A stretch of 64,000 nucleotides of DNA from Candidatus Mailhella merdavium (GCA_019119045.1 DWXS01000074.1:1-64000); one strand, 5' to 3'. Shown: positions 1-9,570, numbered from the stretch's first letter. The notes: a model not told the origin generated them from the sequence alone. Numbers and translations are program-made.

Positions 1-918
1 AATATGGTAAAAGGAACACAGGATACACCTGCAGATCCCAAAAAAGCAAAAGAACTCGCATACAGTCCTGAATATATATCGAGTACTCATGATATCATGA
101 CGCTTCTTGATATTTTTTATGACGATGTAAATAATATTGTAAAAGCAAATACACAGGAATTTGAAAACAAAATAACATATTATCTTGCATTAGCACTCAT
201 CATATTCATAATATTCACGATAATTATAGTAATGATACGAGTATATACCTATATATACGTATATACTCCAATAAATAAAATTACCCAATTCGCAAATACC
301 ATAATAAATGGAGATATTACAAAACGTATCAATAACAATATCAATAACGAAATAGGAAAATTATGCTTTACACTTAACCTTATGCTGGACAAACTTGAAA
401 ATGAAATAGTAACAAGCAGCACAGATCCGCTTACTCATCTCTGCAACAGAAGATTTTTTGAAAAAAAACTGGAAAACTTTAAACTTTCCTATGAATATAA
501 ATCACAAATCTTTTCCATTCTCATGCTGGATATAGACTTTTTTAAAAGTGTGAATGACCGTTTCGGTCATATCTGTGGAGACGACGTATTGCGATGTTTT
601 GCGGAAAAGATGCGCAGTTGCTGCAGGAGAGATGATATTGTCGCCCGTCTTGGCGGAGAAGAGTTTGCCATCCTTCTCCCCATGCCGGCCCCCGGAGCAG
701 CCATACTTGCAGAGCGTGTCCGCGCTACCATAGAAAATACAAAGATGCTCCCGGATGGAAGCGTCGTGACATGCAGTATCGGTGTGGCCCAGTACGCCCC
801 CGGAGAAAAAATGGAAGAATTCCTCGACCGGGCGGATCAGGCCCTGTATCGGGCAAAACGCGAAGGACGGAATCGCGTCTGTATTTCAGAAAAAGACATC
901 CCGAAAAAGCTTGAATGA
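1..918 (+). CDS. Diguanylate cyclase with HAMP and GGDEF domains (5' end outside window)
   Basis: The frame is open at the window edge, so the N-terminus is missing; residues are counted from the ATG at base 4. A membrane helix lies at about 60-80, a HAMP-like linker at 82-134 and a GGDEF domain at about 140-298. The active-site loop is GGEEF (217-221), and RRDD (208-211) sits at the correct spacing for an inhibitory c-di-GMP I-site. The protein should make c-di-GMP from two GTP at the inner membrane, with sensing done by the missing extracytoplasmic part. The first 550 bases or so are very AT-rich and the rest is GC-rich, so the gene looks chimeric. Family assignment is firm; the signal is unknown. 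Confidence 0.93.
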   Translation, partial: NMVKGTQDTPADPKKAKELAYSPEYISSTHDIMTLLDIFYDDVNNIVKANTQEFENKITYYLALALIIFIIFTIIIVMIRVYTYIYVYTPINKITQFANTIINGDITKRINNNINNEIGKLCFTLNLMLDKLENEIVTSSTDPLTHLCNRRFFEKKLENFKLSYEYKSQIFSILMLDIDFFKSVNDRFGHICGDDVLRCFAEKMRSCCRRDDIVARLGGEEFAILLPMPAPGAAILAERVRATIENTKMLPDGSVVTCSIGVAQYAPGEKMEEFLDRADQALYRAKREGRNRVCISEKDIPKKLE

Positions 919-1612
919 AAAAGCATCGTCAGTCGTGCGCAAAATGTTCGACGGCAGAGAGCCCCGTATGCAATGAGCGTTGCCAGAATCTCGGGAAGCG
1001 GCTCTTCGCAGGCGGGACTGCGCTGAAACGACCAGGTTGCACCGGCTTTCAGCAGAAAACGTATTCTTCAGCACTCACAGATTGTTCAACTCCGACGGAT
1101 GAAAGACTTTCTCCGTGCCATGGGACAGGAAGGACAAACAGGAAAAAATTCCCTGTCGCCGGATCTGACCGTTCATCAAGTTTTTTCTGCCGGGAGCGTA
1201 TCCCGAGACTGTCGCCGACATCAAACGAAATGGAGCTGCTGTTCCAGCAATGTATCTTTGATGCGCCCACCGTTCGACATTCCCTCACACAGCCTGCTCA
1301 TGACAGCCTGAGGGGACAGATTCTGTACCATCACCATACAGAAAGACAGCATAAAATTTTCTGAGGTACATGTTCTGCCTGCCCGCAACGGCTCTTTTCC
1401 TGCAGCGACAGACGGTTTGAACGCCGTCATGGAATGCTGCCGGAAAATGATTCGCGGCATATTAAATGGTCTTCCCCCTTTCGTCGCTGACCGATCGCGC
1501 CCGACCTTTCCGGGACAGAACCTTTACTCACTTCGTCCCTGAAAGAACACAGCGAACGCAAAAAGGGGAAGACCTTACTCAGGCAGAGATGCTGGCAGGA
1601 CAACACGCCGGT
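919..1612. other. Intergenic stretch without a supported gene
   Basis: About 690 bases between the diguanylate cyclase and the end of the Fe-S oxidoreductase gene. Open frames exist on both strands, but none has a good ribosome site together with recognisable protein sequence. A minus-strand frame at 1221-1460 has a fairly natural hydrophobic composition and might be a gene remnant; I cannot name it. A long inverted repeat near 1468-1574 is listed separately. Confidence 0.5.
1468..1574. repeat. Long imperfect inverted repeat (about 107 bases)
   Basis: The arms are GGTCTTCCCCCTTT at 1468-1481 and AAAAGGGGAAGACC at 1561-1574, matching at 13 of 14 positions. Complementarity continues inward with small bulges (CGTCGCTG against CAGCGAACG). 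It lies about 40 bases past the stop of the minus-strand Fe-S gene, so it could act as a 3' end structure for that operon. A degenerate miniature element is the other option. No T-run follows. Confidence 0.45.
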
Positions 1613-2911
1613 CTAAAAGGATTCCGCCAGAACCTGGATGACATGCTTGACCTCGATATCGGGGCGTTCTCCGCGACGAATACCGTCCCGCAACTGCATG
1701 ATACATCCCGGACAGGCCGTTGCCACGCAATCTGCACCACTCGCCACTATGTTTTCTATTTTGCGGGACTGGATTTTCTTGGATAAATCCATGTGCGTAA
1801 GGCAGTAGGTTCCGCCCAGTCCGCAACAGGCTTCAGGATGAGCCATTTCCCGTATCGGAGCGCGAACAGCCTCCGTCAGTACGGCGCGGGGTTCCTTTGT
1901 CACCTTCTGAGCCTTCCTCAGATGACAGGGATCATGATAGGTCACGGCGAGAGCCGGCCCCTCGCCCACCAGTGCGACAATTTTTTCCATGCCGACACGG
2001 TTGACGAGATATTCCGTCACATCCATAGTTCTTGCGGCGATTTGCTCCGTCAGAGGTCCCAGCTCGGGATCGCCCTCGAACAGTTCTTTGTATCCATGTC
2101 GCAACATATGCCCGCCGGAAGCGCACACCACGACAATGGGTTCGTCCGGCTCACCGGCCGTCAGAGCGCGCACGTTGCGTTCCGCCGCCTTACGCACGGC
2201 ATCACGATCTCCGCTGATGAGCATGGGCATACCGCAGCAGCCCTGCTCGCCGGGAACGCGAACAGCCACTTCCAGAGCGTTGAGAACCTTGACCAAACTG
2301 TCTCCGATTTCAGTCATGGCATAATTTGTCATGCAGCCGGTAAAAAAAGTTACCGTCGGCCACTCTTTCCGTCCGGCAAACGACACTCTGCTCCGAAAAG
2401 GCTGTGCGGCAATTTTTGGAACATATTGTTTTTCGTCCACGGAAGGCAGGGCAAAACGGCGGTATAAGCCGCTGTCTCCCGGCACTCCACGGAACAGCAG
2501 GGGCTGAAACAAGGCTCCAAGCCGAACTTCCGCCCCCAAGGCGGCATTGCTCTGGTTCAGAGCGAAAGCAATGGCTTTCTTGAGTGCAGGCAGTCCCAGT
2601 TCCTCGGCGAAGGCCTGCCGGGCGGCGGCTATCACACGATCGGCGCGAGCGGAGCTGCCGCACTGTGCCGCGCAGCCTGTACACAGAAGACAGTTGTCCA
2701 GAGCTTCGCGCACATGATCCGTAAATTCCAGTTTACCCTCGGCAAGAGCTTCGGCAATCTGCATCTTGCCCCGGGCGGTATAACGCTCTGCCGGCGTTTC
2801 CTTGAATACGGGGCACACCGTACGGCATTCCCCGCATCGAATACACTTGTATAACTCTTCCTTTACAATCTTTTTCAGATTGTCGATGGCGGCTTGTTTC
2901 CTGTCGGCCAT
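1613..2911 (-). CDS. (Fe-S)-binding subunit of a glycolate/lactate-type dehydrogenase (GlcF-like)
   Basis: 432 residues. The N-terminal third carries two 4Fe-4S motifs of the CxxCxxCxxxCP kind (CIRCGECRTVCP near 20-31 and CLLCTGCAAQC near 74-84). Two cysteine-rich CCG domains follow (GCCGMPM near 226 and CCGLGG near 362), as in GlcF and heterodisulfide-reductase-type subunits. It should pass electrons from the flavin subunit to a membrane or soluble acceptor. It starts 4 bases after the GlcD-like gene, so the two are one transcriptional unit. The substrate (glycolate, D-lactate or another 2-hydroxyacid) cannot be read from sequence. Confidence 0.88.
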   Translation of the reverse strand: MADRKQAAIDNLKKIVKEELYKCIRCGECRTVCPVFKETPAERYTARGKMQIAEALAEGKLEFTDHVREALDNCLLCTGCAAQCGSSARADRVIAAARQAFAEELGLPALKKAIAFALNQSNAALGAEVRLGALFQPLLFRGVPGDSGLYRRFALPSVDEKQYVPKIAAQPFRSRVSFAGRKEWPTVTFFTGCMTNYAMTEIGDSLVKVLNALEVAVRVPGEQGCCGMPMLISGDRDAVRKAAERNVRALTAGEPDEPIVVVCASGGHMLRHGYKELFEGDPELGPLTEQIAARTMDVTEYLVNRVGMEKIVALVGEGPALAVTYHDPCHLRKAQKVTKEPRAVLTEAVRAPIREMAHPEACCGLGGTYCLTHMDLSKKIQSRKIENIVASGADCVATACPGCIMQLRDGIRRGERPDIEVKHVIQVLAESF

Positions 2912-2915
2912 GGCC

Positions 2916-4292
2916 TTACTCCTTGGGCATGACTTTACCGGGATTCAGAATTCCCTTGGGATCGAGCAGCTTCTTGAAGCTGCGCATCATCCGCAGCGTC
3001 GGTTCGTCGATGTTCCAGTGCAGATTATGCACCTTGACACAGCCGATGCCGTGTTCCGCAGCGATCCGGCCTTCAAGAAAAACGGCGGCCTGTACGACTT
3101 CATCCTTGGCTTCCATGGGAAAAGGACGGCCGTCCTTGCCGGTAGTCATTCCAACATGGATATTTCCATCGCCATAGTGGCCGAAATTATAGATGATGAT
3201 GTTATGCCGCGCCGCAATTTCATCCAGCTTGCGGATCATCTGCGGAATACGCGAAATGGGTACGGAAATATCGTCATCCTCCCACTGATCGGAAATTTCG
3301 CATACCGCAAAGGAAAGCGCGCGCCGGGCCTGCCATAATTCCTCGCGTTCAGTTTCGTTCCGCGCCTTGCGGAATGTAATGACGCCACATTTGCGGCAGG
3401 CTTCCTCTATGTGTTGTACATCCCCGTCCAGAGCGATATCCGGTCCGTCCACTTCGATCAGCAGCAGCGCGCCTTCTTCGGGTTTCGCCCCGAAATGTAT
3501 GGCACGTTCCACAACTTCCACAGAAATACGATCGAGAAACTCCAGCGGGGAGGGACGTACGCCCGTGGCGAATATCGCCTTCACCGCCTCGGCTGCATCC
3601 TCAAGCGTATGGAACGTAGCCGTCATGGTGCGCACGGCTTCCGGCTTGGGGACGACTTTAATCACAGCCTTGGTAATGACCCCCAGAGTACCTTCGGAAC
3701 CGACGAAAAGTTCCGTCAGGTTATATCCCACCACGTCCTTGATACACTTGGAGCCGGTACGCACGACCTCCCCTGTGGGCAGCACGACCTCCAAACCCAT
3801 GACGTAGTTTTTGGTGACCCCGTACTTGACGGCGCGCAATCCTCCGGAATTTTCCGCAATATTGCCCCCGATGGTGGAAAAGGCCGTAGATGCCGGATCC
3901 GGCGGATACATCAGACCGAGCTTGTCCACCGTTTCCTGAAGTTCCTTGGTAATGACTCCCGGCTCAACAATAACAAGGAAATTATCTCTGTCGATTTCCA
4001 GAATCTTGTTGAAACGATCCATCGCCAGGACCATACCGCCGCACACGGGTACAACTCCTCCCGTGTAGCCGCTTGCCCCGCCGCGGGGCACAACAGGCAC
4101 TTCATATTCATTAGCCAGTTTCAATATGGCCGCGACTTCCTCCGTATTTTCTGGAGACACCACGCCTTCGGGCATGGCGCGCTTTTCCGCATTGGCGTCA
4201 TAAGAATAAATGAGCAGATCTTCCGGCGCAAAGGAACAGCGGTCCTTACCGACAAGAGCTTCTATCTTATCCTTGAATTCCTGTTTCAACAT
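2916..4292 (-). CDS. FAD-linked 2-hydroxyacid oxidase, GlcD/D-lactate dehydrogenase family
   Basis: 458 residues, typical length for the family. The N-terminal FAD-binding PCMH domain includes the PRGGASGYTGG stretch near residue 68 and PDPAS...IGGNIAENSGG near 130-150. The C-terminal FAD-oxidase domain includes the NFGHYGDGNIH motif near 370, which holds the catalytic histidines, and a PGK-containing C-terminus. It oxidises a 2-hydroxyacid to a 2-oxoacid. The start is supported by a GAGAGG ribosome site 8 bases upstream. It sits between the symporter and the Fe-S subunit, so uptake and oxidation of one organic acid is the likely job. Which acid is not visible. Confidence 0.9.
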   Translation of the reverse strand: MLKQEFKDKIEALVGKDRCSFAPEDLLIYSYDANAEKRAMPEGVVSPENTEEVAAILKLANEYEVPVVPRGGASGYTGGVVPVCGGMVLAMDRFNKILEIDRDNFLVIVEPGVITKELQETVDKLGLMYPPDPASTAFSTIGGNIAENSGGLRAVKYGVTKNYVMGLEVVLPTGEVVRTGSKCIKDVVGYNLTELFVGSEGTLGVITKAVIKVVPKPEAVRTMTATFHTLEDAAEAVKAIFATGVRPSPLEFLDRISVEVVERAIHFGAKPEEGALLLIEVDGPDIALDGDVQHIEEACRKCGVITFRKARNETEREELWQARRALSFAVCEISDQWEDDDISVPISRIPQMIRKLDEIAARHNIIIYNFGHYGDGNIHVGMTTGKDGRPFPMEAKDEVVQAAVFLEGRIAAEHGIGCVKVHNLHWNIDEPTLRMMRSFKKLLDPKGILNPGKVMPKE

Positions 4293-4319
4293 ATATGCAG
4301 CCTCTCTTTCGTGTGATGA

Positions 4320-5735
4320 TTATTCCGAAACCCCTTCGTCGGCCTTTCCGGTCAGACTTAAGGAAAAGAACAGAACAGCGGACAAGGCCAGTCCCGGCCA
4401 GACCGGATCAATGGAGAACAGCGCGACTCCCGGCAGGCACTCCCTGCCGAGATACCAGGTCAACACTGTTGCCAGAGACAGAGCAATGCTCCAGAAAGCA
4501 GCCCTCTCGGTACTGCGCTTCCAGAAGTATGCTCCCAAAGTAGGCAGAAAAAGACTGGCGGAATTAATGGTGAACGCCATGAACAACAGGCCAATGATAT
4601 CCCCGATATACCAGGCCACCAGCGCGCTGATTACGCCGACCAGAACAGACGAGGCAATGCTGAGCCATACGATCCGGCGATCCGGAGCGTGGGGATTGAT
4701 GAAACGCTGGTAAATATCGCGGGTAATATTAGCGGATGCCGTCAGAATGCAGGAACATGCCGTGGACATGATGGCGGCAAGCAGCACTACCAGCATCAAG
4801 CCCTTCACCCCGGACGGAAACAGTTTCATGATGACGGTAATAAAGGCATTGGCTCCGTCCCCGAGTTCGGGAAACAGCAACCTCGCCCCCAGTCCCATTA
4901 TACATACCGATCCGCCGATGCTCACAATCAGCACGGCTGCCAGCAACGTTCCCACCGTGGCGGCATGTCGCGATTTTGCGGAAAAGCAGCGGATATAACT
5001 GTCGCTGGAGGTATAGAAGGTCATGACCACACTGAGACACATGCCGATCAGCGACCAGGCGTCAACGCCTTCAAGGCCCGTAAAGCCCGCTGGCAATTCG
5101 TTCACGGCGAGACCAGCGTCGCCGACGGCCAGCAGCGTCAGAGGCATTCCTACAAGCGCCGTCCCGATAAAAATCAGCAGGGCCTGAAAACGGCAGGTTT
5201 CATCCATGGCAAGAAAGCCCCCCGCCGCCGTATACAGCACCGTCACCGCCGTTGCCACGGAAAACGACAGGCCGAGCGACCAGCCCGTCAGCTGATTCAT
5301 GATAATGGCAGTGGCCAGCAACTGACTCGAAGTATACCCGATATTGGCGCAGAAGGCCGTTACGGTGCTGACCACCCGACACCGGGGACCGTAATGCTTT
5401 TCAATGAAGTCGGGATATGTGATGTGGCCGTATGCGTCCCCGGCATCCTTGATTCTGCCGGTAAAGGTCAGCGCAAAGCATACGCAGCCCAGGGCTATGG
5501 CGCAGGGATAAAGCAAAGACTGTATCCCAAGTTCGTACGCCTGTTCGGCAGTATCGAGAATGGTTGCCCCGCCCACCCATGACGCCATCCACAGCGTCAT
5601 AATGGCAAGAGTGCCCGTGCGCCTGCCGCCGACAAAATATTGGGCCATATCTTTTTGTCTGCGACTCGCACGCCAGCCTATGCCGACAAGAATGCCGAAG
5701 TATGCCAGAAGCACGACATAGTCCCATATGTCCAT
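4320..5735 (-). CDS. Sodium:solute symporter (SSS family)
   Basis: About 471 residues, almost entirely membrane helices, with the SSS pattern (YFVGGRRTG after the first helix, then ASWVGGATILDTAEQAYELG, then an inner YPDFIEKHYG loop). It should import a solute with Na+. An upstream in-frame TTG also exists, but ATG at 5735 or 5738 is preferred because a GAGGGGGG ribosome site sits directly before it. The gene lies 27 bases ahead of the GlcD-like gene, so the substrate is probably the acid oxidised by GlcDF. The terminator of the MFS gene ends exactly where this ribosome site begins. Confidence 0.85.
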   Translation of the reverse strand: MDIWDYVVLLAYFGILVGIGWRASRRQKDMAQYFVGGRRTGTLAIMTLWMASWVGGATILDTAEQAYELGIQSLLYPCAIALGCVCFALTFTGRIKDAGDAYGHITYPDFIEKHYGPRCRVVSTVTAFCANIGYTSSQLLATAIIMNQLTGWSLGLSFSVATAVTVLYTAAGGFLAMDETCRFQALLIFIGTALVGMPLTLLAVGDAGLAVNELPAGFTGLEGVDAWSLIGMCLSVVMTFYTSSDSYIRCFSAKSRHAATVGTLLAAVLIVSIGGSVCIMGLGARLLFPELGDGANAFITVIMKLFPSGVKGLMLVVLLAAIMSTACSCILTASANITRDIYQRFINPHAPDRRIVWLSIASSVLVGVISALVAWYIGDIIGLLFMAFTINSASLFLPTLGAYFWKRSTERAAFWSIALSLATVLTWYLGRECLPGVALFSIDPVWPGLALSAVLFFSLSLTGKADEGVSE

Positions 5736-5748
5736 CATATCCCCCCTC

Positions 5749-5778
5749 AAAAAAAAACCGCCGTGTTTTGCACGGCGG
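5749..5778 (-). terminator. Rho-independent terminator of the MFS gene
   Basis: Perfect 8-bp stem CCGCCGTG/CACGGCGG (5758-5765 with 5771-5778) and a 5-base loop. On the minus strand it is followed by nine T residues. It separates the MFS gene from the symporter gene downstream. Confidence 0.85.
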
Positions 5779-5789
5779 GAAGACCCCGG

Positions 5790-7040
5790 CTAAAGGGCCG
5801 ACGCGGCGTCCGCAGCGCGACGCGCAATGCCCCGGCGACGGATCAGAAAGGCCATGAATATGCCCACAACTCCTGATGCGGCCAGGAAGGCAAATATGTA
5901 CAGATAGCCATCGGTTCCGTAAGTATCGAGCCAACGCCCGAAAAGCGGATTATAAATCATGTCCGGCAGATAGCCGAGCATGGAAGCAATTGCCACAGTA
6001 GTTCCCGTAAGTTTGCGCGGCACCCCGGCCTCTTCGATACAGGAATACAGGATGGAGTATGCGGTAAAAGTGACCGCAGCCAGAAGAAGCTGAAGACCTA
6101 TGACCACAACGGCACTGGTTCCTACAGGAATGAGCATGAAACCTGCCAGCAATGCGGCCATGGCGGCAAAACAGTAGATAAGCACAAGGGCCGGAGACTT
6201 CAGCCTGTCGGCAAGAATTCCGCCGAGAGGTCCGCAGGTAAGGCGCAGAAGATGCGTGCGGACAATAGCCAGGACACCGGAAAATGCCATGGTCACCCCA
6301 ATGACATTGGTCATGTAGGGATTGAAGTAGGATGTGCTGGTATAAATGCCGTGCCCGCAGAAAATCAGCAAGGAGATGACCCAGGTCATGGGTTCCCCAA
6401 GCACCTTGAGAATGTCTCTGGTCTGGAATTTATCGTCTTCAGACTGCGTCGTTCCCTCATCAGATTCTGCATAGAAGAAAAACAGTATCACAGAGGAAAA
6501 AATACATGCCGCGCCCTGCACATAGATAACGCCTTTCAGGCCGGCAACCTGATCGGCCGCATACAGGCCGTACACCAGCAGCCCGAGCGCCGATACTGCC
6601 GCAGAGAACAAACCGACGCCGGCATTGAAAAATCCGTACAGCTTACCCTGCTCTTTTGCGCTTCCAAGCAGGCGTATGGCCTTGATTACCCCGGACCAGA
6701 ATGCAAAGGCTGTGGTAAATGCCAGCAATACCCATACAATCATGGCCGTATTATACGTCATGTGCATGGCAAATACGAAATTCAGCACGCCCGTGCCAAA
6801 CAGAGAGAGTACAATGACCCACTTGGCGCTGAATTTATCCGCAACCCAGCCGCCGGGTATGTACAGACACAGGTTCATGATCGTGTAAATGGTAAGCAGG
6901 AGACCGGCCTGCTCATTGCTGCAATTCACGCCGGCCAGCAGCTGATCATAAAAAACATATTTTATATAGGGCAGCATGTAACTGGCGGCGTAGCCCAGCG
7001 ACAGGGCAAATACAACAAAATACTTTCTGAAAAGACTCAT
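5790..7040 (-). CDS. Major facilitator superfamily transporter
   Basis: 416 residues with about 12 predicted membrane helices. The loop between helices 2 and 3 carries PGGWVADKFSAK, the MFS A-motif region, and a similar GGILADRLKS is repeated in the second half near residue 275. The charged middle loop (about 195-210, ESDEGTTQSEDDKF) is the usual cytoplasmic linker. It is upstream of, and codirectional with, the symporter-GlcDF genes but closed by its own terminator. It could carry the same organic acid or a product; the substrate is not predictable from sequence. Confidence 0.85.
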   Translation of the reverse strand: MSLFRKYFVVFALSLGYAASYMLPYIKYVFYDQLLAGVNCSNEQAGLLLTIYTIMNLCLYIPGGWVADKFSAKWVIVLSLFGTGVLNFVFAMHMTYNTAMIVWVLLAFTTAFAFWSGVIKAIRLLGSAKEQGKLYGFFNAGVGLFSAAVSALGLLVYGLYAADQVAGLKGVIYVQGAACIFSSVILFFFYAESDEGTTQSEDDKFQTRDILKVLGEPMTWVISLLIFCGHGIYTSTSYFNPYMTNVIGVTMAFSGVLAIVRTHLLRLTCGPLGGILADRLKSPALVLIYCFAAMAALLAGFMLIPVGTSAVVVIGLQLLLAAVTFTAYSILYSCIEEAGVPRKLTGTTVAIASMLGYLPDMIYNPLFGRWLDTYGTDGYLYIFAFLAASGVVGIFMAFLIRRRGIARRAADAASAL

Positions 7041-7709
7041 TCCCAGTTTCCCTTCCCATAAAGGAATATTCGTTTGTCTGCGACTGCCCGCAGAGGACGG
7101 GCAGCACTATATGGAAGACGACATGCCCCTCGACACTGCGATCTTCCCGCCTTTCCTTCAGATTGTCTCGAGACTGGTTGCGCACCGGAACAACACCGGA
7201 AAAATTCTGTCTTCCCCCGCCGACGTCCTCTCCTCGAAAAGAGCCGGACAATGCAGAGGTGCAATATATTCCGTACAAACGCATTCTTCCCGAACCAATC
7301 GAGCCACCTGCCGCCATATCTGCCTTTCGCGCGAGCTACGGGAGGCATTCCCGCCATTCCCCGTCACACACGCTCTGGACTCTTCGTAAATTCAGCCCCT
7401 TCGTAAGAATGCCTTCGAATCCGGCGTCTGAACAATTTTTCGCCCCTCCCTCTCCGACATGTATCGCGCCTCACGCAAGGGCTCTTGTTTCACATCACAT
7501 TCGTTCTTCGTCCGGCATAGTGACATGCTGCATCGTAAACACTCTCAGGGCGTTCTCTTCGTCATCGCCTGTTTCCTCCTTCCAGGGTCGCTTTCGGCCA
7601 TGATTTCCAGTCTCCTCAAAGCAATCCTGAAAATCGTTCCCGAACGGCGCCGATACTCCTCATCACTGCGAAAACATTCAGCATGAAGTCCGGTCGGCTT
7701 TTGGGTATT

Positions 7710-7719
7710 CTACTAGTAG
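7710..7719. promoter_or_regulatory. Palindrome CTACTAGTAG
   Basis: Perfect 10-base palindrome about 145 bases before the IclR start. It is a candidate regulator site; nothing else supports it. Confidence 0.3.
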
Positions 7720-7746
7720 AGTCCCTGAAACAGGTCAAATAATTTT

Positions 7747-7774
7747 GTATATTCGACTTAATATTCGGATATAC
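7747..7774. promoter_or_regulatory. Candidate IclR operator (inverted repeat)
   Basis: Half sites GTATATTCG (7747-7755) and CGGATATAC (7766-7774) match at 8 of 9 positions around a 10-base AT-rich spacer, in the AT-rich stretch before the IclR gene. Autoregulator genes of this family usually have such a site in the divergent region. Assignment is by position only. Confidence 0.45.
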
Positions 7775-7862
7775 GAATTTGTGACTTGAAATACATGCCT
7801 TTTCGACTATGATGTGAACAGTTATACCGTTATGCTCAGTTTCCAGCACTTCGGGAGGATAT

Positions 7863-8615
7863 ATGCCACTGAGTCGAAGCACGCTGCGCGCCACGGAAAT
7901 TCTCAGTCTGCTCGCCACACACCCGGACGGAATGACAATCTCGGAAATAAGTGTGGAACTAAGCATGCCGAAAACGAGCGCCTTTGATATTGTTCAGACA
8001 CTCCGCAAGCAACATTTTCTGCGGGAAAGCCATAAACGGTTCACCATCGGATACATGGCGCACGAGGTGGGCGAAGCCTACCAGCCGGACAAAGACCTGT
8101 ACGGTATCGTGCGACCTGCCCTTTCTCCGCTTGGCGACGAATTCGGCATGACCGTTTCACTGGTATTTTATGAAGAAGACGGACTCGTTTATGCTCTGGA
8201 ATATCGCCCTGCGGGTTCGATCATCTCCTCCGGGGCATCCAGCGGACACGGTTTTCTGCATGCCTCGGCTTCCGGCAAGGTTCTGCTCGCCTTCATGTCG
8301 GAAGCCAAACGCGCGAAAGCATTAAAAAACATTCATTTCACAGCGCTCACAGAACGCACCATCACCAGCGAAGAAGCCTTCCTGCATGAGCTTGATGAAG
8401 TAAGAAAACGAGGGTACGCACTTGATCTGCGAGAATTCAATCCGCTGCAGACATGCGTTTCCGCCCCCATTCTCCAGAGAGGACAGGCCCTCGCTGCCGT
8501 TACCCTGTCCGGACTCCAGGTAGACGAAACCCATATTCCCTTCATTGCCAACAGACTGATCCGGGCAACCCGCTCTATTGAAGGCAAGCTGCTGATGCAG
8601 GGCAATGTCGACTGA
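7863..8615 (+). CDS. IclR-family transcriptional regulator
   Basis: 250 residues. The N-terminal winged helix-turn-helix (about 5-60, with SLLATHPDGMTISEIS and MPKTSAFDIVQTL) is followed by the IclR effector domain (about 75-245) with the FLHASASGKVLLAFM signature near 135. The start is fixed by GGGAGG 5 bases upstream. IclR proteins bind small organic acids and often control an adjacent catabolic operon, so this one probably regulates the divergent MFS and symporter/GlcDF genes. The effector is unknown. Confidence 0.9.
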   Translation: MPLSRSTLRATEILSLLATHPDGMTISEISVELSMPKTSAFDIVQTLRKQHFLRESHKRFTIGYMAHEVGEAYQPDKDLYGIVRPALSPLGDEFGMTVSLVFYEEDGLVYALEYRPAGSIISSGASSGHGFLHASASGKVLLAFMSEAKRAKALKNIHFTALTERTITSEEAFLHELDEVRKRGYALDLREFNPLQTCVSAPILQRGQALAAVTLSGLQVDETHIPFIANRLIRATRSIEGKLLMQGNVD

Positions 8616-9530
8616 AGCTGCCGAAAGCGGTATTCTCCTGCGGAACGGATTCCATGCAGCCGCCGTAATCTTCGAATACCGCCGTCAGCCTCCCTGCTTC
8701 GCCCGGCATGTTTCGGAGCTTCGACAGACGAACCCTGAGCTGATGAGGCTCCATACATCAGAAAAAATACGTCATGAGCGACATATTCGTCGTTGCTCTG
8801 CGGCATACTCATGATAAAAGCCACAGAGCTTTCTGTCTCAATGTGTACGAAATCTGCCACAGCTCCGTGAGGTCATGTCCGGCAGACCCAATTGATGCAA
8901 TCATCACGACGCAACGAGTCGAAGAATTATCGAAAAAGCTTATCGACGCGGCAAACTGCCCGAAAAAGCAGTCGGAAAACTCCGTTCCGTCCGGCCCATA
9001 TGAGCGGCAATTCCCCCCAAATACAATGAATGGGAGAGGCCAGATCCTGTATAAGGAGAACGAAATATCCGCCGTCCATTTCTCCGCTTAACCAATATAC
9101 AAAGACAATAAGCGATAAACAGAAGCTGCAAACAGGTCGGAGGCTTGCCCCAGCCCTTGTTTTTTTCATGATGTTTTGATGAGCGTCACGATATTTCAAA
9201 CTGTCATGAAAGGAGCTGTTCTGCTCTCCAGATGCAGAGCCGCCTCACGAATATTCAGAATTCTGGGCAGAACAATCCGATCCCCAGATTTCACTATCGT
9301 GCATGCGCTGCTGTGCAAAGCCAGTCGCTCTCTTACTGGAGGGAACTATGCAATATCTGACCATGGTGCAGATACCCCATTCAAAGGCTGTCTCCTCGCA
9401 AACGCTCTTCCTTAACGTATACGCCATGCGAAAACACATCAGAGCAGGAGAAAAACATTTTTATCTTATCCGCTTCGCCGCCCTGCCGTTTCCGGAGGCA
9501 ACTTCTTCACTGCAAGTCAAATCCTTAAAA
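8616..9530. other. Intergenic stretch without a supported gene
   Basis: About 915 bases between the IclR gene and the rplT terminator. I see no coding frame with a ribosome site and natural composition, no RNA gene and no clear repeat. A weak plus-strand frame at 8774-9091 ends without recognisable domains and is probably chance. It could be decayed coding sequence. Confidence 0.5.
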
Positions 9531-9570
9531 AATATAAGCCGTCGATCCTTCAGAATCGACGGCTTATATT
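9531..9570 (-). terminator. Terminator of the thrS-infC-rpmI-rplT operon
   Basis: Perfect 16-bp inverted repeat (9531-9546 with 9555-9570) and an 8-base loop, 26 bases past the rplT stop. The AT-rich outer part of the stem supplies U residues in the minus-strand transcript. Confidence 0.88.

Larger units (their letters stand above)
7041..7862. promoter_or_regulatory. Long divergent intergenic region between MFS and IclR genes
   Basis: About 820 bases with no credible gene. The frames seen here are rich in Arg/Ser/Pro and lack ribosome sites. The part next to the IclR gene is AT-rich and contains two palindromic sites (7710-7719 and 7747-7774) that are candidate operators. The remaining roughly 650 bases are unexplained. 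Confidence 0.5.

Noticed and set aside
915-1364. 149-codon plus-strand frame after the diguanylate cyclase
   Set aside because: No ribosome site, Cys/Ser/Arg/His-rich composition and no recognisable domain.
7037-7603. Several 70-150 codon frames on both strands upstream of the MFS gene
   Set aside because: Arg/Ser/Pro-rich composition and no ribosome sites; they overlap each other in many frames, as chance frames in GC-rich DNA do.
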